Assembly (NCBI GenBank): GCA_036245805.1
Contig: BTRK01000001.1
Span: forward strand, 3,720,001 to 3,784,000
Origin: Pristionchus mayeri
Taxonomy: Eukaryota; Nematoda; Chromadorea; Rhabditida; Neodiplogasteridae
Length of the DNA stretch: 64,000 nt
Direction: 5' to 3'
Shown here: positions 46,601 to 57,073 of the stretch, in pieces
Layout: each line of letters starts with the position of its first letter
How positions within the stretch are numbered: the first letter of the stretch is position 1
Made by a program: the position numbers and the translations under genes
The notes under the pieces: generated by a model
Databases searched by the model: none
What the model saw: the letters and a program-made list of their open reading frames with translations, nothing else
What the model was told of the DNA's origin: nothing

Positions 46601-49600
46601 TGGTACTGAACCCCGTCGCCCTGTTCGGGTTGTGTCTGAAATAAGGATACCATTATTTTGAATTGTTTTTGTATATGTATAATGATTATAACAGTTCTTA
46701 TATGAACATGACTTTTGTGCATTGTTAATTCTAAGTACTGCTTCTTTTTCCAATTAACGATTAAGTAATGACGATGGTATATTTTTTTGTTATCCCCAAG
46801 TCTGTATAGAAGCGTAGCTCTCGTGCACTCGAGAGTGAATAGTGACTGATAGTGACTGACTGAGTGACCATTCCTTTTCTATATTTTTAGGGTACACATC
46901 ATGCTCTATCTCTTCTTGCAACGGGACTCGCAACTGGGAATTAGTAACTTGGTCTGAACTCCTGTCATCTAATGTTCCGCCCAATTGATATTCCTTCTAT
47001 CTGACTCGTCAAGAATCTCACCTAGGTTGCCCATTCTATGCAGTCAGTTCATATTTCCGCTATCGCGCACCATTCTATCATGCCATCAGGCGGTACATAT
47101 AAAAAAGTACTTGCAAATAATTTGCGTATATGCTCACCGCGAAAGTCACATCGGATCCATCCGGTATCTCGCCACGAAGAATCCCTTTCACCGTATCCTC
47201 TTTGGTCTTGGATACGGTAGTCGGACTGTAATCGTCACATTTCATCCAGGAACTATCAGCAAGAGGATCCTGATTCAAGATCCCTGTTTCAGGCTAAAGT
47301 CCCTTATTCAGGGCAAGTGTCCCTAGTAAAGGGAAAGTGAGCGAAGAATTCTACCCACTCCTTGAGCAGTTTCGAGAGCGTGAAGTAGGACCGGGCAACG
47401 ATGACGCGAACTCGGAAGTGAATGATGCCATCGACTGGAAAGCAATGGTGAACAATTACGAGGGAGATCAGAAAGATCAAAGATCAAGCACACTTTCTAA
47501 ATTTGACGTTGTAATTTCCCTGCATTTAAAGAATTTTTTTTTAAGAATTGAAAAAAGAATTGGATTCACACATTTATTATAGTAATGTTACCCAGCTCGG
47601 TTCCTTTCTAAGCTGTTCTAATAATGAAGCTTTGCCAGCTAGACCTGCTTGGGCATCCATTTCCTGCCTCGTGAAGATTCTTCCATTGATCCTCGTAGGT
47701 GCCCCGGCTGACTCAGCGAATTGAACTTAAAGAAGGAGTAACACGATACATTAGTTCAATTAGCCGATATGTGTATGTAATAGAAACCGGCAGCCCGATC
47801 ATGAATCACTTTATCTGAAGTTCCACAGACAACTCTGATGCTATTTACTCTGGTGTGCCACAAGTTGGGGCCAACTTGAAAATTTACTTGATCCCAACTT
47901 GGGAGTCGGTCAGGGATACGAGATAGCGTGTAATAAGGAGAGAGGGCGCGCAAGTGGCGACCAAGCTTGGGCGCCACTTGGAGTAGCACACCAGAGTACA
48001 TACGCGCAAAGTTCATTGACAGCGCAGGGTCGTGGCTCGTTCGTTTATGTTTCACTCGCTCTACATAATTTTCGCCTCGTTTATGCGGTAATTTGGATAC
48101 AGGTTCCCATTGCGAGCGTAATATCTTCGTGGTGGGACTCCCTTCCATTCGTGTTACCCTTTCTTTAAAATAAACACGAAATATGATATGCTAATTTTTC
48201 ATAATAATAATACTAATTAGTATTATTATTTTAAATAGTAACAAAACTCACGAGGCCAAGCCTCTCCGCTCTCCTCTCCTTTCACATTGGTGAATGTGCA
48301 CGTGGCAGCGACGATATCCGGGCGCTCCTGCTTCAGGGAACGATTGCGAGTGAGACCTCAAAGATAAACGATCACTTCCACCGTGACCGATTGCAGATCC
48401 TGCGTCTATGATGTATTCATTTGTCGCGAAAGGTTTTCAAATTTTGAACATTTTTTGAAGTAGTGTTTTTATTGATCTTCGAACTCTACCACAATTATCG
48501 TTTGACAGATGAGGTCCAACGTACTCCAACATGAAGGCGAACTTTCCATCTAAAAATAATTAATTTTTGAAAAAAAACATTCAAATATCAATTTTATTTT
48601 TTAGCAAACTCTTAAATCGAGAGAAATAATTTTCAGTTGATTAACCAAAGATGGATCATTCCATTCCTTGTTAGTCGTCGCGAGCGGTCCCTCTCTCTTT
48701 TCTCTCTGATTTGGATTGGTTCCCCTACTACCCCTCGCTTCCGCCTTCGACTCATCAAGAAAAAAATCGCCATCCAAGCCGGAGTGATCACCGTGTGATA
48801 TGGATTGTAACCGAAGATCGAAGGTTGACCTTTCAATATGAGAGTGTAGTGGACGAGACTCCAGAGCACGTGCTCGTGGTACAGAGGGAAGGGCGCCGTC
48901 TTGTCGGCACCAAGGGGAGGCAGGTCCTGAGAGGTCAAAGATCAAAGATCACAACAGAGAGCACAATGATCAAAGATCAATGTTAAAGGTACTCCGAAAG
49001 CCAAAAATTACCCCCTCTTATTATTGTTTTAAACGTCGCTATTCAGTGAGAAAAATGTGCCATCAACAAAGAAATTGAACGAAAATAACCCCAGGGCTCG
49101 TAATCAGCGGCAATGTGTGAAATATCGAATGGATTGAACCGCACGATCGTGGTAGGATAGAGACAATTTCAAATAGTGATTACTGTACGATAGTATTTAT
49201 AGCTGTTCAGAAATGGCGACGAGTGTGAGGGGGTGCGGTACACAAGGCATGTCATGGTGAAAATCGATAGTAGGTCATGAGTATTTCAAGACTATGTACC
49301 ATAACCAATCGATTGTACAGTGCACCTAAATACAGTATACCGCTACCGTAATTCTGATTATTGAGAACTGACTTTATTTTCAAAAAGTCAAGATACCGTA
49401 CCCAATCGGTCCTAATGTACGCATACCGTAGCCCAGTGTACAATACCCCTTGCTACCGTAATCCACACCACTGCGGTCAATCGTGAACTGACTTTTTTCC
49501 AAAACGTTTTCCATTGAGTTGATTCTTGCTCTATACCGTACACAATCGATCGTACAGTAATCCCAGATACCGTACACCACTACCGTAACCCTGATTATCG

Positions 49601-50912
49601 CGAACTGACTTTATTTTGAAAAATCCTGGTACAGTGCGCAACCGATTCTACAGTATGCAAGAAATTACCGTAACCCAGTTCATTGGGTCAGATCCAGTTC
49701 CTTGGGTCAAACATTTTTCTAAAAATGTCATGCATTTTCCTAAAACTCCTAAACCTATCATACAATTATTCTACAGTAATTAGAGATACGGTAGGATATT
49801 TTACTAAATCGATTTTAAAATTATTTCAAAGTATCCTACTGTATATGTAATTAGTGTATAATCATTTTACGATCAATTTTGGATTTTTAGAAAAATGTTT
49901 GAAATATTTAGAAAAATGTTTGACCCGAGGAACTGAATCTGACCCAAGGAAGTGGGTTGCGGTAGTTACTTGCATACTGTAGAATCGATTGAGCACGGTA
50001 CCGGGAGTTTTTAAAAATAAAGTCAGTTTGCGATAATCTGGTTTATGGTAGTGGTGTACGGTATCTGGGGTTACTGTACGATCGATTGGGTACGGTATAG
50101 AGCAAGAAAAATTTTGGAAAAAGTCAGTTTACGATTGACTGCAGTGGTGTGGATTACGGTAGCAAGGGGTACTGTGCGCTGGGTTACAGTATGGGTACTG
50201 TAGGATAAATTAGGTTCGGAATATTGACTTTATGAAAATAAAGTTGGTTCTCGATAATCGGGGTTACGGTAGCGGTATACGGTATCTAGGAGTACTGTAC
50301 GATCGATCGGGTACGGTACTTAGTCTTGACCTACCATGACACAATTATCGACCATGACCCGAAAATATATCCCTTGTCCAGCACCCACCTGGCGCTCTAT
50401 CTACTGTATTATACTGTAAAATTTTTGAATTGCGCGTTTGGGCTTGCGGTTCAATCACAAGCCGCGAATTTGAAAAAAATCGGTGATTTCGGAGGACCTT
50501 TAACTATAAATATCAGAACAATGATTCAAAACGCAGGGGTACTGAGATAGAGGATCAAGATGAAAGATGAATAAACAATAATACATGATTCAAAACAATG
50601 ATGCAAAACCAAGACCGAGGTGAAAGATCAAAGATTACCCGAATGACATTGTTGATGAGCACTCCATCGTAGATGAACTCGATAAGGTCCGCATTCTGAT
50701 TTCCCTCGCAACTTTCGAGTGAGAGGCCGTCAGGAAAGACGACCGGGACCCCTGTGGATGTCAAAGGTCAAAGATCACAATAAATGAGAAGTCGGAGAGA
50801 TCAACATGCTTAATACTCACCCACGGCATTCTCATATTTCTTGGAGTGTACAGAGGGGAGCTGGAAATATTTTATTTATTTTGTAAAGGAAAAAAAACAA
50901 ACTCACAGCCAT
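43677..50912 (-). CDS. Tandem gene family copy B: unknown protein, tail truncated
   Basis: ATG-GCT at 50912, then 50825-50866 (PSVHSKKYENAVG), 50643-50754, 48830-48930 (LGADKTAPFPLYHEHVLW), 48250-48358 (GLTRNRSLKQERPDIVAATC), 47600-47728, 47355-47433, 47140-47230, 46555-46635, 45957-46043, 44945-45045 (AYGMEAPLPVDVDRLKDF), 44780-44855 (SVFMQWERAICEHALALDV), 44632-44702, 44477-44520, 44360-44410 (YPVNRSFVNFLSD), 44183-44250, 43962-44022, 43762-43820 and 43677-43720. Frames join cleanly across the exons I checked. The last exon reads ESDEDQGQEEDG and then TAG (43677-43679), 10 codons before the QCVIS end seen in A and C. It is the best-preserved copy. Function unknown: soluble-looking, with no signal peptide or membrane segment. 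Confidence 0.6.
45060..45955. other. Large intron of copy B
   Basis: There is no second gene with support. Overlapping frames at 45263-45827 are arginine/serine-rich on both strands and look like GC-rich low-complexity sequence (CTCTCCCTCTCC). They are not called. Confidence 0.4.
47731..48164. mobile_element. TTAA-flanked element (434 bp) in copy B
   Basis: The ends AGAAGGAGTAACACG and CGTGTTACCCTTTCT are inverted, with TTAA at 47727-47730 and 48165-48168. Its inside is related to the element at 51527-51814 (shared GTGGGACTCCC and CAATGAACTTTG-type blocks, inverted). The TTAA at the left edge forms part of the splice acceptor before the QFAE exon. Confidence 0.75.
48983..50503. mobile_element. 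TTAA-flanked fold-back element (about 1.5 kb) in copy B
   Basis: TTAA AGGTACTCCGAAA at 48983 pairs with TTTCGGAGGACCT TTAA ending at 50503. Internally it is TACCGTA-rich and largely mirror-symmetric about 49860 (for example GGTCAAGACTA... at 49270 and the inverse at 50320). It has no coding capacity. It lies between two exons of copy B. Its right end matches the start of the element at 63045. Confidence 0.8.
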
Positions 50913-51242
50913 TGGGAAGAGGGAGAAACCGCGCGCGACGGAGGGAAAACGAGAGAATGAGGGGAGAAAGGGACGATCGCTTGTTTACGAGCACGCAATC
51001 GAATGCAAAGTGCGCACGCAAATGGGGAGATGACGTGATTATTGTTGTTTTGCATTCAATGGGCACGTGATAATTTGTGACAAACATGTCGTTCTTGCCA
51101 TGTAAAACAATAATAATCACGTATCCTCCCCATTTGCCTGCACACTTTGCATTCGAACTCGATTGAATCAACAGGCGATCGTCCCTTTCTTCCCTCATTC
51201 TCTCGCTTTCCCTCCGTCGCGCGCGGTTTCTCCCTCTTCCCA
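50913..51242. promoter_or_regulatory. Palindromic, head-to-head promoter region
   Basis: The flank of copy B (50913-51075) and its inverted duplicate (51080-51242) meet at about 51078. Each half holds CCGCGCGCGACGGAGGGAAA, GAATGAGGG, CAAAGTG(C/T)GCA(C/G)GCAAATGGGGAG and CGTGATTATT(G/A)TTGTTTT. The left half drives copy B (minus); the right half faces a plus-strand 5' gene fragment. Confidence 0.7.
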
Positions 51243-51335
51243 ATGACTGTCAGTCTTAATATTTTGGATTAAAATTATAAAAAAATATATATTTTCAGCT
51301 CGCTATGATGAATATGAAATACGAGGGAGTCGCGG
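51243..51335 (+). pseudogene. 5' fragment of the tandem family, plus strand
   Basis: ATG-ACT then a GTCAGT donor (51243-51249), TTTTCAG, and a second exon 51299-51335 reading LAMMNMKYEGVAG, clearly related to LPSVHSKKYENAVG of the other copies. Similarity stops at about 51353, where the sequence switches into a minus-strand copy of the same region. Only two exons survive. Confidence 0.75.
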
Positions 51336-51353
51336 GTGAGCTTTACTTGCATA

Positions 51354-51843
51354 CGACCCCTGCAGAAAAGAAAGATCAAAGATCAGAATCGAGGAGAATT
51401 AGGATTTATCAAACATCACGAAAAAGTTAAAAATATCCGCTACACTCACCCACGGCATTCTCATATTTCTCGGAGTGCACAGAGGGGAACTGGATATAAA
51501 TGGTATTATTTTTAATATGTATTTAAAGGAGTGCTCCGGGGAACAAATTCTAGGGAGTCCCACCACGAAAATTCTGCGCTCGCAATGGGAAACTGTAGCG
51601 ATTTTGCCCCTAGAATGAGCTGAAACGTATGTAGAACGAGGGAAACATAAACGAACCAGGCGCTACCCTGCGCTTTCAATGAACTTTGCACGTATGTAAA
51701 TAGGCCCAGAGGCGTCTGTGAAACTTCGTGCAAAGTGATTTCTGATCGGGTGAGTGGCCTCTACGATATCCACACTGTCACTAAGGGTGACTGAACATTC
51801 CCCGGAGCACCCCTTTAATTCAAAAATACAAACTCACAGCCAT
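51354..51843 (-). pseudogene. 5' fragment of the tandem family, minus strand
   Basis: This is a copy of the start of gene A (matches 41106-41305): ATG-GCT at 51843 and exon 51450-51489 (PSVHSEKYENAVG) with its GATCTTTGATCTTT intron. It is cut at 51354, inside the intron next to the following GVPVVFP exon, which is absent. A 288-bp TTAA element has inserted in the first intron. Upstream (51844-52010) the shared promoter block is complete. Confidence 0.75.
51527..51814. mobile_element. TTAA-flanked MITE, 288 bp
   Basis: The ends AGGAGTGCTCCGGGG and CCCCGGAGCACCCCT are inverted, with TTAA at 51523-51526 and 51815-51818. No coding capacity. It is related inside to 47731-48164. Confidence 0.85.
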
Positions 51844-52010
51844 TGGGAAGAGGGAGAAACCGCGCGCGACGGAAGGAAAGCAAGAGAATGAGGGGAGAAA
51901 TGAACGATTGCTTGTTTACTCGAACGCATTCGAATGCAAAGTGCGCACTCAAATGAATAGGCAACGTGATTATTGTTGTTTTGCACGCTAAGGGCGCGTG
52001 ATCATTTGCG

Positions 52011-52779
52011 ATAAACATATTTTATAATTAATTTGTTCTATTTTTCGATACAAAAAATGTATTTACATAATTCGTAGTCATAAACATCTGAGAAAAATTC
52101 GATGCTTAATTTGGTGCCTCGATTCTGCACGCCATTAATTTACTTGACTTTGGGCATGCAATGGCTGCAAACAAATACCTATTTGTCTATGAGACAAAAC
52201 AACGAACCAGGAAAGAACCAACTCTTTTAATATTACTTGCTTGATTGAAAGGTAGAGCCGTAGTACTTCTTGTGTTCTTTGTAAGCCGGAAAGAAAGAAA
52301 CGAGATATTCTCATTAGTCTTTATTGAGACGTTTCGGGCAACTGTCCATCATCAGTCGGTTAAATCATTATGTAGTACTCCACAGCAGTGACAAGGGTCA
52401 CTGTATGTGAGCACTCCTTTTGAGCCGTTTTAATAAACACATTTATTGTTCGAAGCTTTTATCTTTGCCATACGCGCTTGCGCTACCGAAAATCATAGAA
52501 CCAATGGAGAATCAGAATTCGAAATTAAAGATAACTAGAAATTAAGAAAAATATTTTTAATATTGGAATTACGCATGAAATAGAAAATGGAATCTAATCT
52601 GCCTCATGCACAATGTATGATAATGTAATGTACATGAAGCATGTTTTTCGAAGCTTTTATCTTTGCCATACTCACTTTACGTTTACAATACAAGGAACAA
52701 ATGCGGCGATTGGCAATTTGTATTGAAAATTAGACTATATCTAAGCAGTCGATCGATGGGAGATTACGGTAGTCGACGA
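52011..52779. other. Spacer between the 5' fragment and copy C
   Basis: No gene found. There are repeated pieces of TTTTTCGAAGCTTTTATCTTTGCCATAC (52450 and 52645), also seen at 43505 and 26970, so this is shared 3' flank of the tandem copies, partly duplicated. Confidence 0.5.
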
Positions 52780-54054
52780 TTATGAGATCACACACTGCCA
52801 CTTGTTCTGACTCTGGTCATCTTCCCCCTGTCCCTGGTCCTCCTCCGATTCCTTAAAGTTAAGGGTTATGCTATATTTGATTTTTGAATCATACCTCAAC
52901 GTGATCATCGATAGAGACGACGGTATGCTCATTCAGATCGCGCAAAGGAAGAGACTGCTGAAATTTACATTTTTAAGGTTTAGGAAATTTATGTTTTGAG
53001 CAATCTCTATGAGATAATGCTGGCGGAATTAGACATTATTTGAATCATTTTCACAGAGTAGTCAATCATTTGTATCTTCAAAATACTTCACCTGCTCCTT
53101 CTCTCCATTCTTCTCAGCAATTCCGACCTTGCATGCCAATCATCGACGAAAGGTGCTATAAAGATAGAATAAGCAACTTATAATCGGATCGACTATTGTC
53201 ATCCTTTTAATACATTTACTCCATCTATGTGAAAAGTGAGATACATCGTAAGGTTCAGTTTATGTATACATAAAATAAGAAAATTCCTGAGAGATAAGAA
53301 AAGAATTACTCACCGTGATCACCGACATGAATATCTGTCTCGTGTCCTCGTTTCTTTCCACTTTAGCTCTGCCTCCCATCACCTAAGAAAAAATATTGAT
53401 TTATTCATAGGCTATCTATTGGAGGAGTTGCATTGCATTCAAAAAGTTTGGTTGTTCCCCTAAGTGATTTTTACATTTGGTGTGTACTTACATCGGATAG
53501 GAAGTTCACGAAACTGCGATTGACCGGGTACTGCAACCACACCTGACAAAGAATTTAGTAAACACAAAAACATCAATACACAACATTAACAACAAAACAA
53601 CAATAATAATATCATGTCAGCGCAGACACCAATGACCACACGCTTCGCGGCGGGAATACTGTAATGGTTCAATGAATATTTGTTAATATATAACTTGAGC
53701 AAATATTATTCAAAGCACATTGCAAAATGCCTTTTAACAATATCTAATAATAATAATTCAGTCGATACCTTCCGTAGGGAAGAGCCCAGACAGTGCGAGC
53801 CAGTCGGATGATATCAGTGAAAGAGGTACGGTTGTACTTCTAAAATGATATGTGATCCTTGAACTTTAAACTTAATTCTGAATGACATTTTTTGAATCAT
53901 TAAAGATCAAAACAACTGACGTCAAGAGCCAGAGCGTGCTCGCAGATGGCTCGCTCCCACTGCATGAAGACGGACTGGAGAACCGGCTTCTGAATCAGCA
54001 AAAGATCAAAGATCAGCTTTAATCTATTGGTCGAAAACGGCGTACAATTCGGTA

Positions 54055-54380
54055 TCAGTAGTCATCATATTTAATTCATCATATTTATCCTGACGTCAGG
54101 CACAATGGTCCTGCAGGAGGGTGACTTCAGTGTGGAGGGAATGGGGATCTTCGGTCTCAGAGCGTCGTTAGGTCAAGAGATGGGATCTTCTTTGGCTTCT
54201 CTGGTCAACTGTAGGGACGATCGTGACGGATCTCCGTTGAGCATCGAAGTAGATCATCCTGCCGCCGAACACCTGACTTACGCCGGTTAGGAACTCACAA
54301 CGCAGACAGCGAGGTTTTCTTGACGGTAGATCACTCGAGACGATGGGAATCCGTCCGTGCTCCTCCTCTTGAAGTGTACC
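54055..54380. other. Foreign 326-bp insert in a copy C intron
   Basis: Copy B reads straight through this point. In C the 10-bp host sequence TATCAGTAGT appears on both sides (about 54045 and 54384). The insert is GC-richer than its surroundings and holds a 61-codon frame (MVLQEGDFSVEGMGIFGLRA) that looks like exon sequence from another gene. No terminal repeats. Confidence 0.55.
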
Positions 54381-54536
54381 AAGTATCAGTAGTAACTCAC
54401 ATCAAGCATCAGATCGAGCCAAAACCCTGCGAACTTCTTGAGTCTGTCAACATCAACCGGGAGCGGCGCCTCCAATCCATAGGCAATGTGGACAATCTGT
54501 TGAGATTGTTTTGATTAATGAGGAATCAATTAGTGA

Positions 54537-55578
54537 ATATCACGCCTATCAAGAGAAAATCGAGCTGATCCAGGGAATGAGGGGGAAATCGGTAAATGTG
54601 CTCTAGCTAGTTTTGACCACCCTTGGCCATGCCTATTCACCCTCTAAAATGTCGTGATGCATACTTCACTCTGGAGCTCACTACACCGAGTCGGATACAT
54701 GCAGCTTCTACTTTGAGAGCATTTTTCCAGGTTCTCTTGTTAGATAGCGGAAAATTGTCCCCTGAGTGACCCCCACTCATTTTTCGCGCTCTATCGATGT
54801 ATTCAAACCATTTCCTATAAAAGTGAATTTTAACCGCTCTACATTCAAACTCTGTCTCAAAAGTGGCAGCTAAAAATCTATCATAATGTGCATTGAGACG
54901 AGAGCTTTCCAATGAGTGGTTTGCGCCAAAAAGTGCAGTCCTCGAAATCTAGTTATGCCCTTTTTACGGTTATCGATCATTTGAAGTCATTTTATTTCAC
55001 GCCACACCGCGCGATTTAGAGCACGAACAATGACACGGAGCAGGAACAATGGAATCATTTCATTCCGCGCGCTCGAATGCGTGCGGTGAGTGTGAAAGAA
55101 ATCGACTTCAAATGATCGAGAACCGTAAAAAGGGCATAACTTGATTTCGAGGACTGCACTTTTTGGCGCAAACCACTCATTGGAAAGCTATCGTCTCAAT
55201 GCACATTATGATAGATTTTCAGCTGCCACTTTACCTACACTTTTGAGATAAAGTTGTTAGAATGTAGAGCGGTTAAAATTCACTTTTATTGGAAATGGTT
55301 TCAATACATCGATAGAGCGCGAAAAATGAGTGGGGGTCACTCAGGGGACAATTTGCCGCTACCTAACATGAGAACCTGGAAAAATGCTCTCAAAGTAGAA
55401 GCTGCATGTATCCGACTCGGTGTAGTGAGCTCCAGAGTGAAGTATGCATCACGACATTTTAGAGGGTGAATAGGCATGGCCTAGGGTGGTCAAAACTAGC
55501 TAGAGCACATTTACCGATTTCCCCATGATTCCCTAGAAATGTGGATTCAGCTCGATTCTCTCGTGAGAGGCGTGATAT
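54537..55578. mobile_element. 1042-bp fold-back element with near-perfect 8-bp duplication
   Basis: The ends ATATCACGCCT(A)TCA and its inverse GGCGTGATAT are flanked by ATTAGTGA (54529-54536) and ATTAGTGT (55579-55586). The arms, about 430 bp each, pair across the whole length. The mirrored open frames at 54637-54912 and 55254-55469 are the same sequence read from each arm, not genes. Confidence 0.85.
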
Positions 55579-55831
55579 ATTAGTGTTGACTAATTTATTC
55601 ACATAAATTCAGTTTTTGTGGATACAAAATGTGCAATCAGAAGTCAGAGAATGTCGCATTGACTCTTCTTTAACTCTACTGCATAGTACCGTACCACGGC
55701 CAGCTCATCGGGAGTGAATTGAAACATCATGGTCGGCTTGGGACCCAACCCCTTCATCAGGGCCGCTTGCACGCTCTGCTGCAAATATACAACCGAATGA
55801 CTTCGCGTTATTAGGAACGCATAGTTTCATA

Positions 55832-57073
55832 TTGGGGTGTCCGGAAAGTTCGTATAATGCTTCGGAAAAAAGTCAGTTCGCGATCAAATGCAGTGATTGC
55901 GCAATCTGTTTATCAACAATGTATTGCATCATTCTGACGTTGAGTAGTCAGAGGATTTAATCAGTCTCCTAGTTGCTACATTGATTTTTGTGATGGACTC
56001 CCATCTCTACCTCCGAGCAGTTTTACTTCATTACTACCGTCTTGGCCGATCCGTGAAGGAGGCCCACTCTGCCCTGGCCCAGTCGGAAGGAGCTGACGCC
56101 CCCTCCATACCCTTTTGCTATAAGTGGTTCTCCCGCTTCAAGAAAGGGGAGTTTGGAATCGATGATCAACCCCGCTCTGGATGCCCTCCCTCCCTCGATC
56201 AGCCTCTCGTTCTCCGCACACTGAAGCGCAAGCCCATGGCCAGTGTGCGTGAGTTGAAGAAGGAAACTGGTACTCCCAGATCAACGGTGTCCGATATCCT
56301 CCATCGATCTGGGAAGAAGCCGAAACTCCCACAAGTGATTCCCCATGACCTCTCCCCCGAACAGCTGAAAAATCGTGTTCAAGTCTGTCGGGAATTACTC
56401 CATCGTAGATCCAATCTTCGATGTGTCAATTCCATCATCGCTAAAGATGAGAAGTGGATCACGTGCGATAACCCTGTGAGGAGACTGCAATGGGTGGATG
56501 CAGATGAGAAGCCCACGCCCGTCCCGAAGAAGGAAGAGCACGGAAAGAAGGAACTCCTCTGCTTCTTCTTCTCAGTGCTCGGTCCCATCTACTGGGAGAT
56601 CCTCGCCCCTGGCACCAGCATCAATGCCGACCTCTTCTCTAAACAACTGGAAGATGTCGCGATCAGAGTCCCTCCCAGACTCCTGAACCAGGGCAAAATT
56701 CTTCTTCTGATGGACAATGCTCGCCCACATCGAGCAAAGATGACCCAGAAGAAAATGGACGAGCTGAAGATCGAGAGGATTCCCCATCCACCGTATTCCC
56801 CAGATCTCTCCCCATGCGACTACCACTGCTTCCGCTCTCTCTCTGACTTCTGCAAAGGAAAGAAGATCAAGAATCGAGATGAAGTTGTGAGGGCTTTCGT
56901 GAACTGGGCGGTCTCGAAGAAACCCGTATTATGGAAGAGAGGAATCGAGACCCTGCCCAATCGCTGGAGGGAGGTAGTGAGAAAGAAGGGGGCATACATT
57001 GGTCACAGAGAATTGTAAAGCATTGAATAAAAAATAAAAAATAAAAATTATACGAACTTTCCGGACACCCCAA
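55832..57073 (+). mobile_element. Mariner element, apparently complete (1242 bp)
   Basis: Inverted ends TTGGGGTGTCCGGAAAGTTC, with TA on both sides (55830-55831 and 57074-57075). It encodes a full-length transposase. Nearly identical to the defective copy at 41521-42729. It lies in an intron of copy C. Confidence 0.93.
55993..57018 (+). CDS. Mariner transposase (DD34D)
   Basis: A 341-residue cut-and-paste transposase. The ATG at 55993 (MDSHLYLRAVLLHYYRLG) is chosen because codons 5' of it offer only a TTG. The N-terminal half has two helix-turn-helix regions with the mariner hallmark YKWFSRFKKGEFGIDD. The catalytic domain has DEKWI (first Asp), LLLMDNARPHRA (second Asp) and PPYSPDLSPCDYHCF (third Asp, 34 residues between the second and third Asp). 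It ends GAYIGHREL, normal mariner length. The residue before DEKW is Lys (AKDEKW), where the sister copy has Thr (ATDEKW), and the usual second Gly/Thr context is missing, so activity is uncertain. Confidence 0.9.
   Translation: MDSHLYLRAVLLHYYRLGRSVKEAHSALAQSEGADAPSIPFCYKWFSRFKKGEFGIDDQPRSGCPPSLDQPLVLRTLKRKPMASVRELKKETGTPRSTVSDILHRSGKKPKLPQVIPHDLSPEQLKNRVQVCRELLHRRSNLRCVNSIIAKDEKWITCDNPVRRLQWVDADEKPTPVPKKEEHGKKELLCFFFSVLGPIYWEILAPGTSINADLFSKQLEDVAIRVPPRLLNQGKILLLMDNARPHRAKMTQKKMDELKIERIPHPPYSPDLSPCDYHCFRSLSDFCKGKKIKNRDEVVRAFVNWAVSKKPVLWKRGIETLPNRWREVVRKKGAYIGHREL

Noticed and set aside
54637..55469. Two facing genes encoding near-identical 70-90-residue proteins
   Set aside because: They are the two arms of one fold-back element with an 8-bp target duplication.
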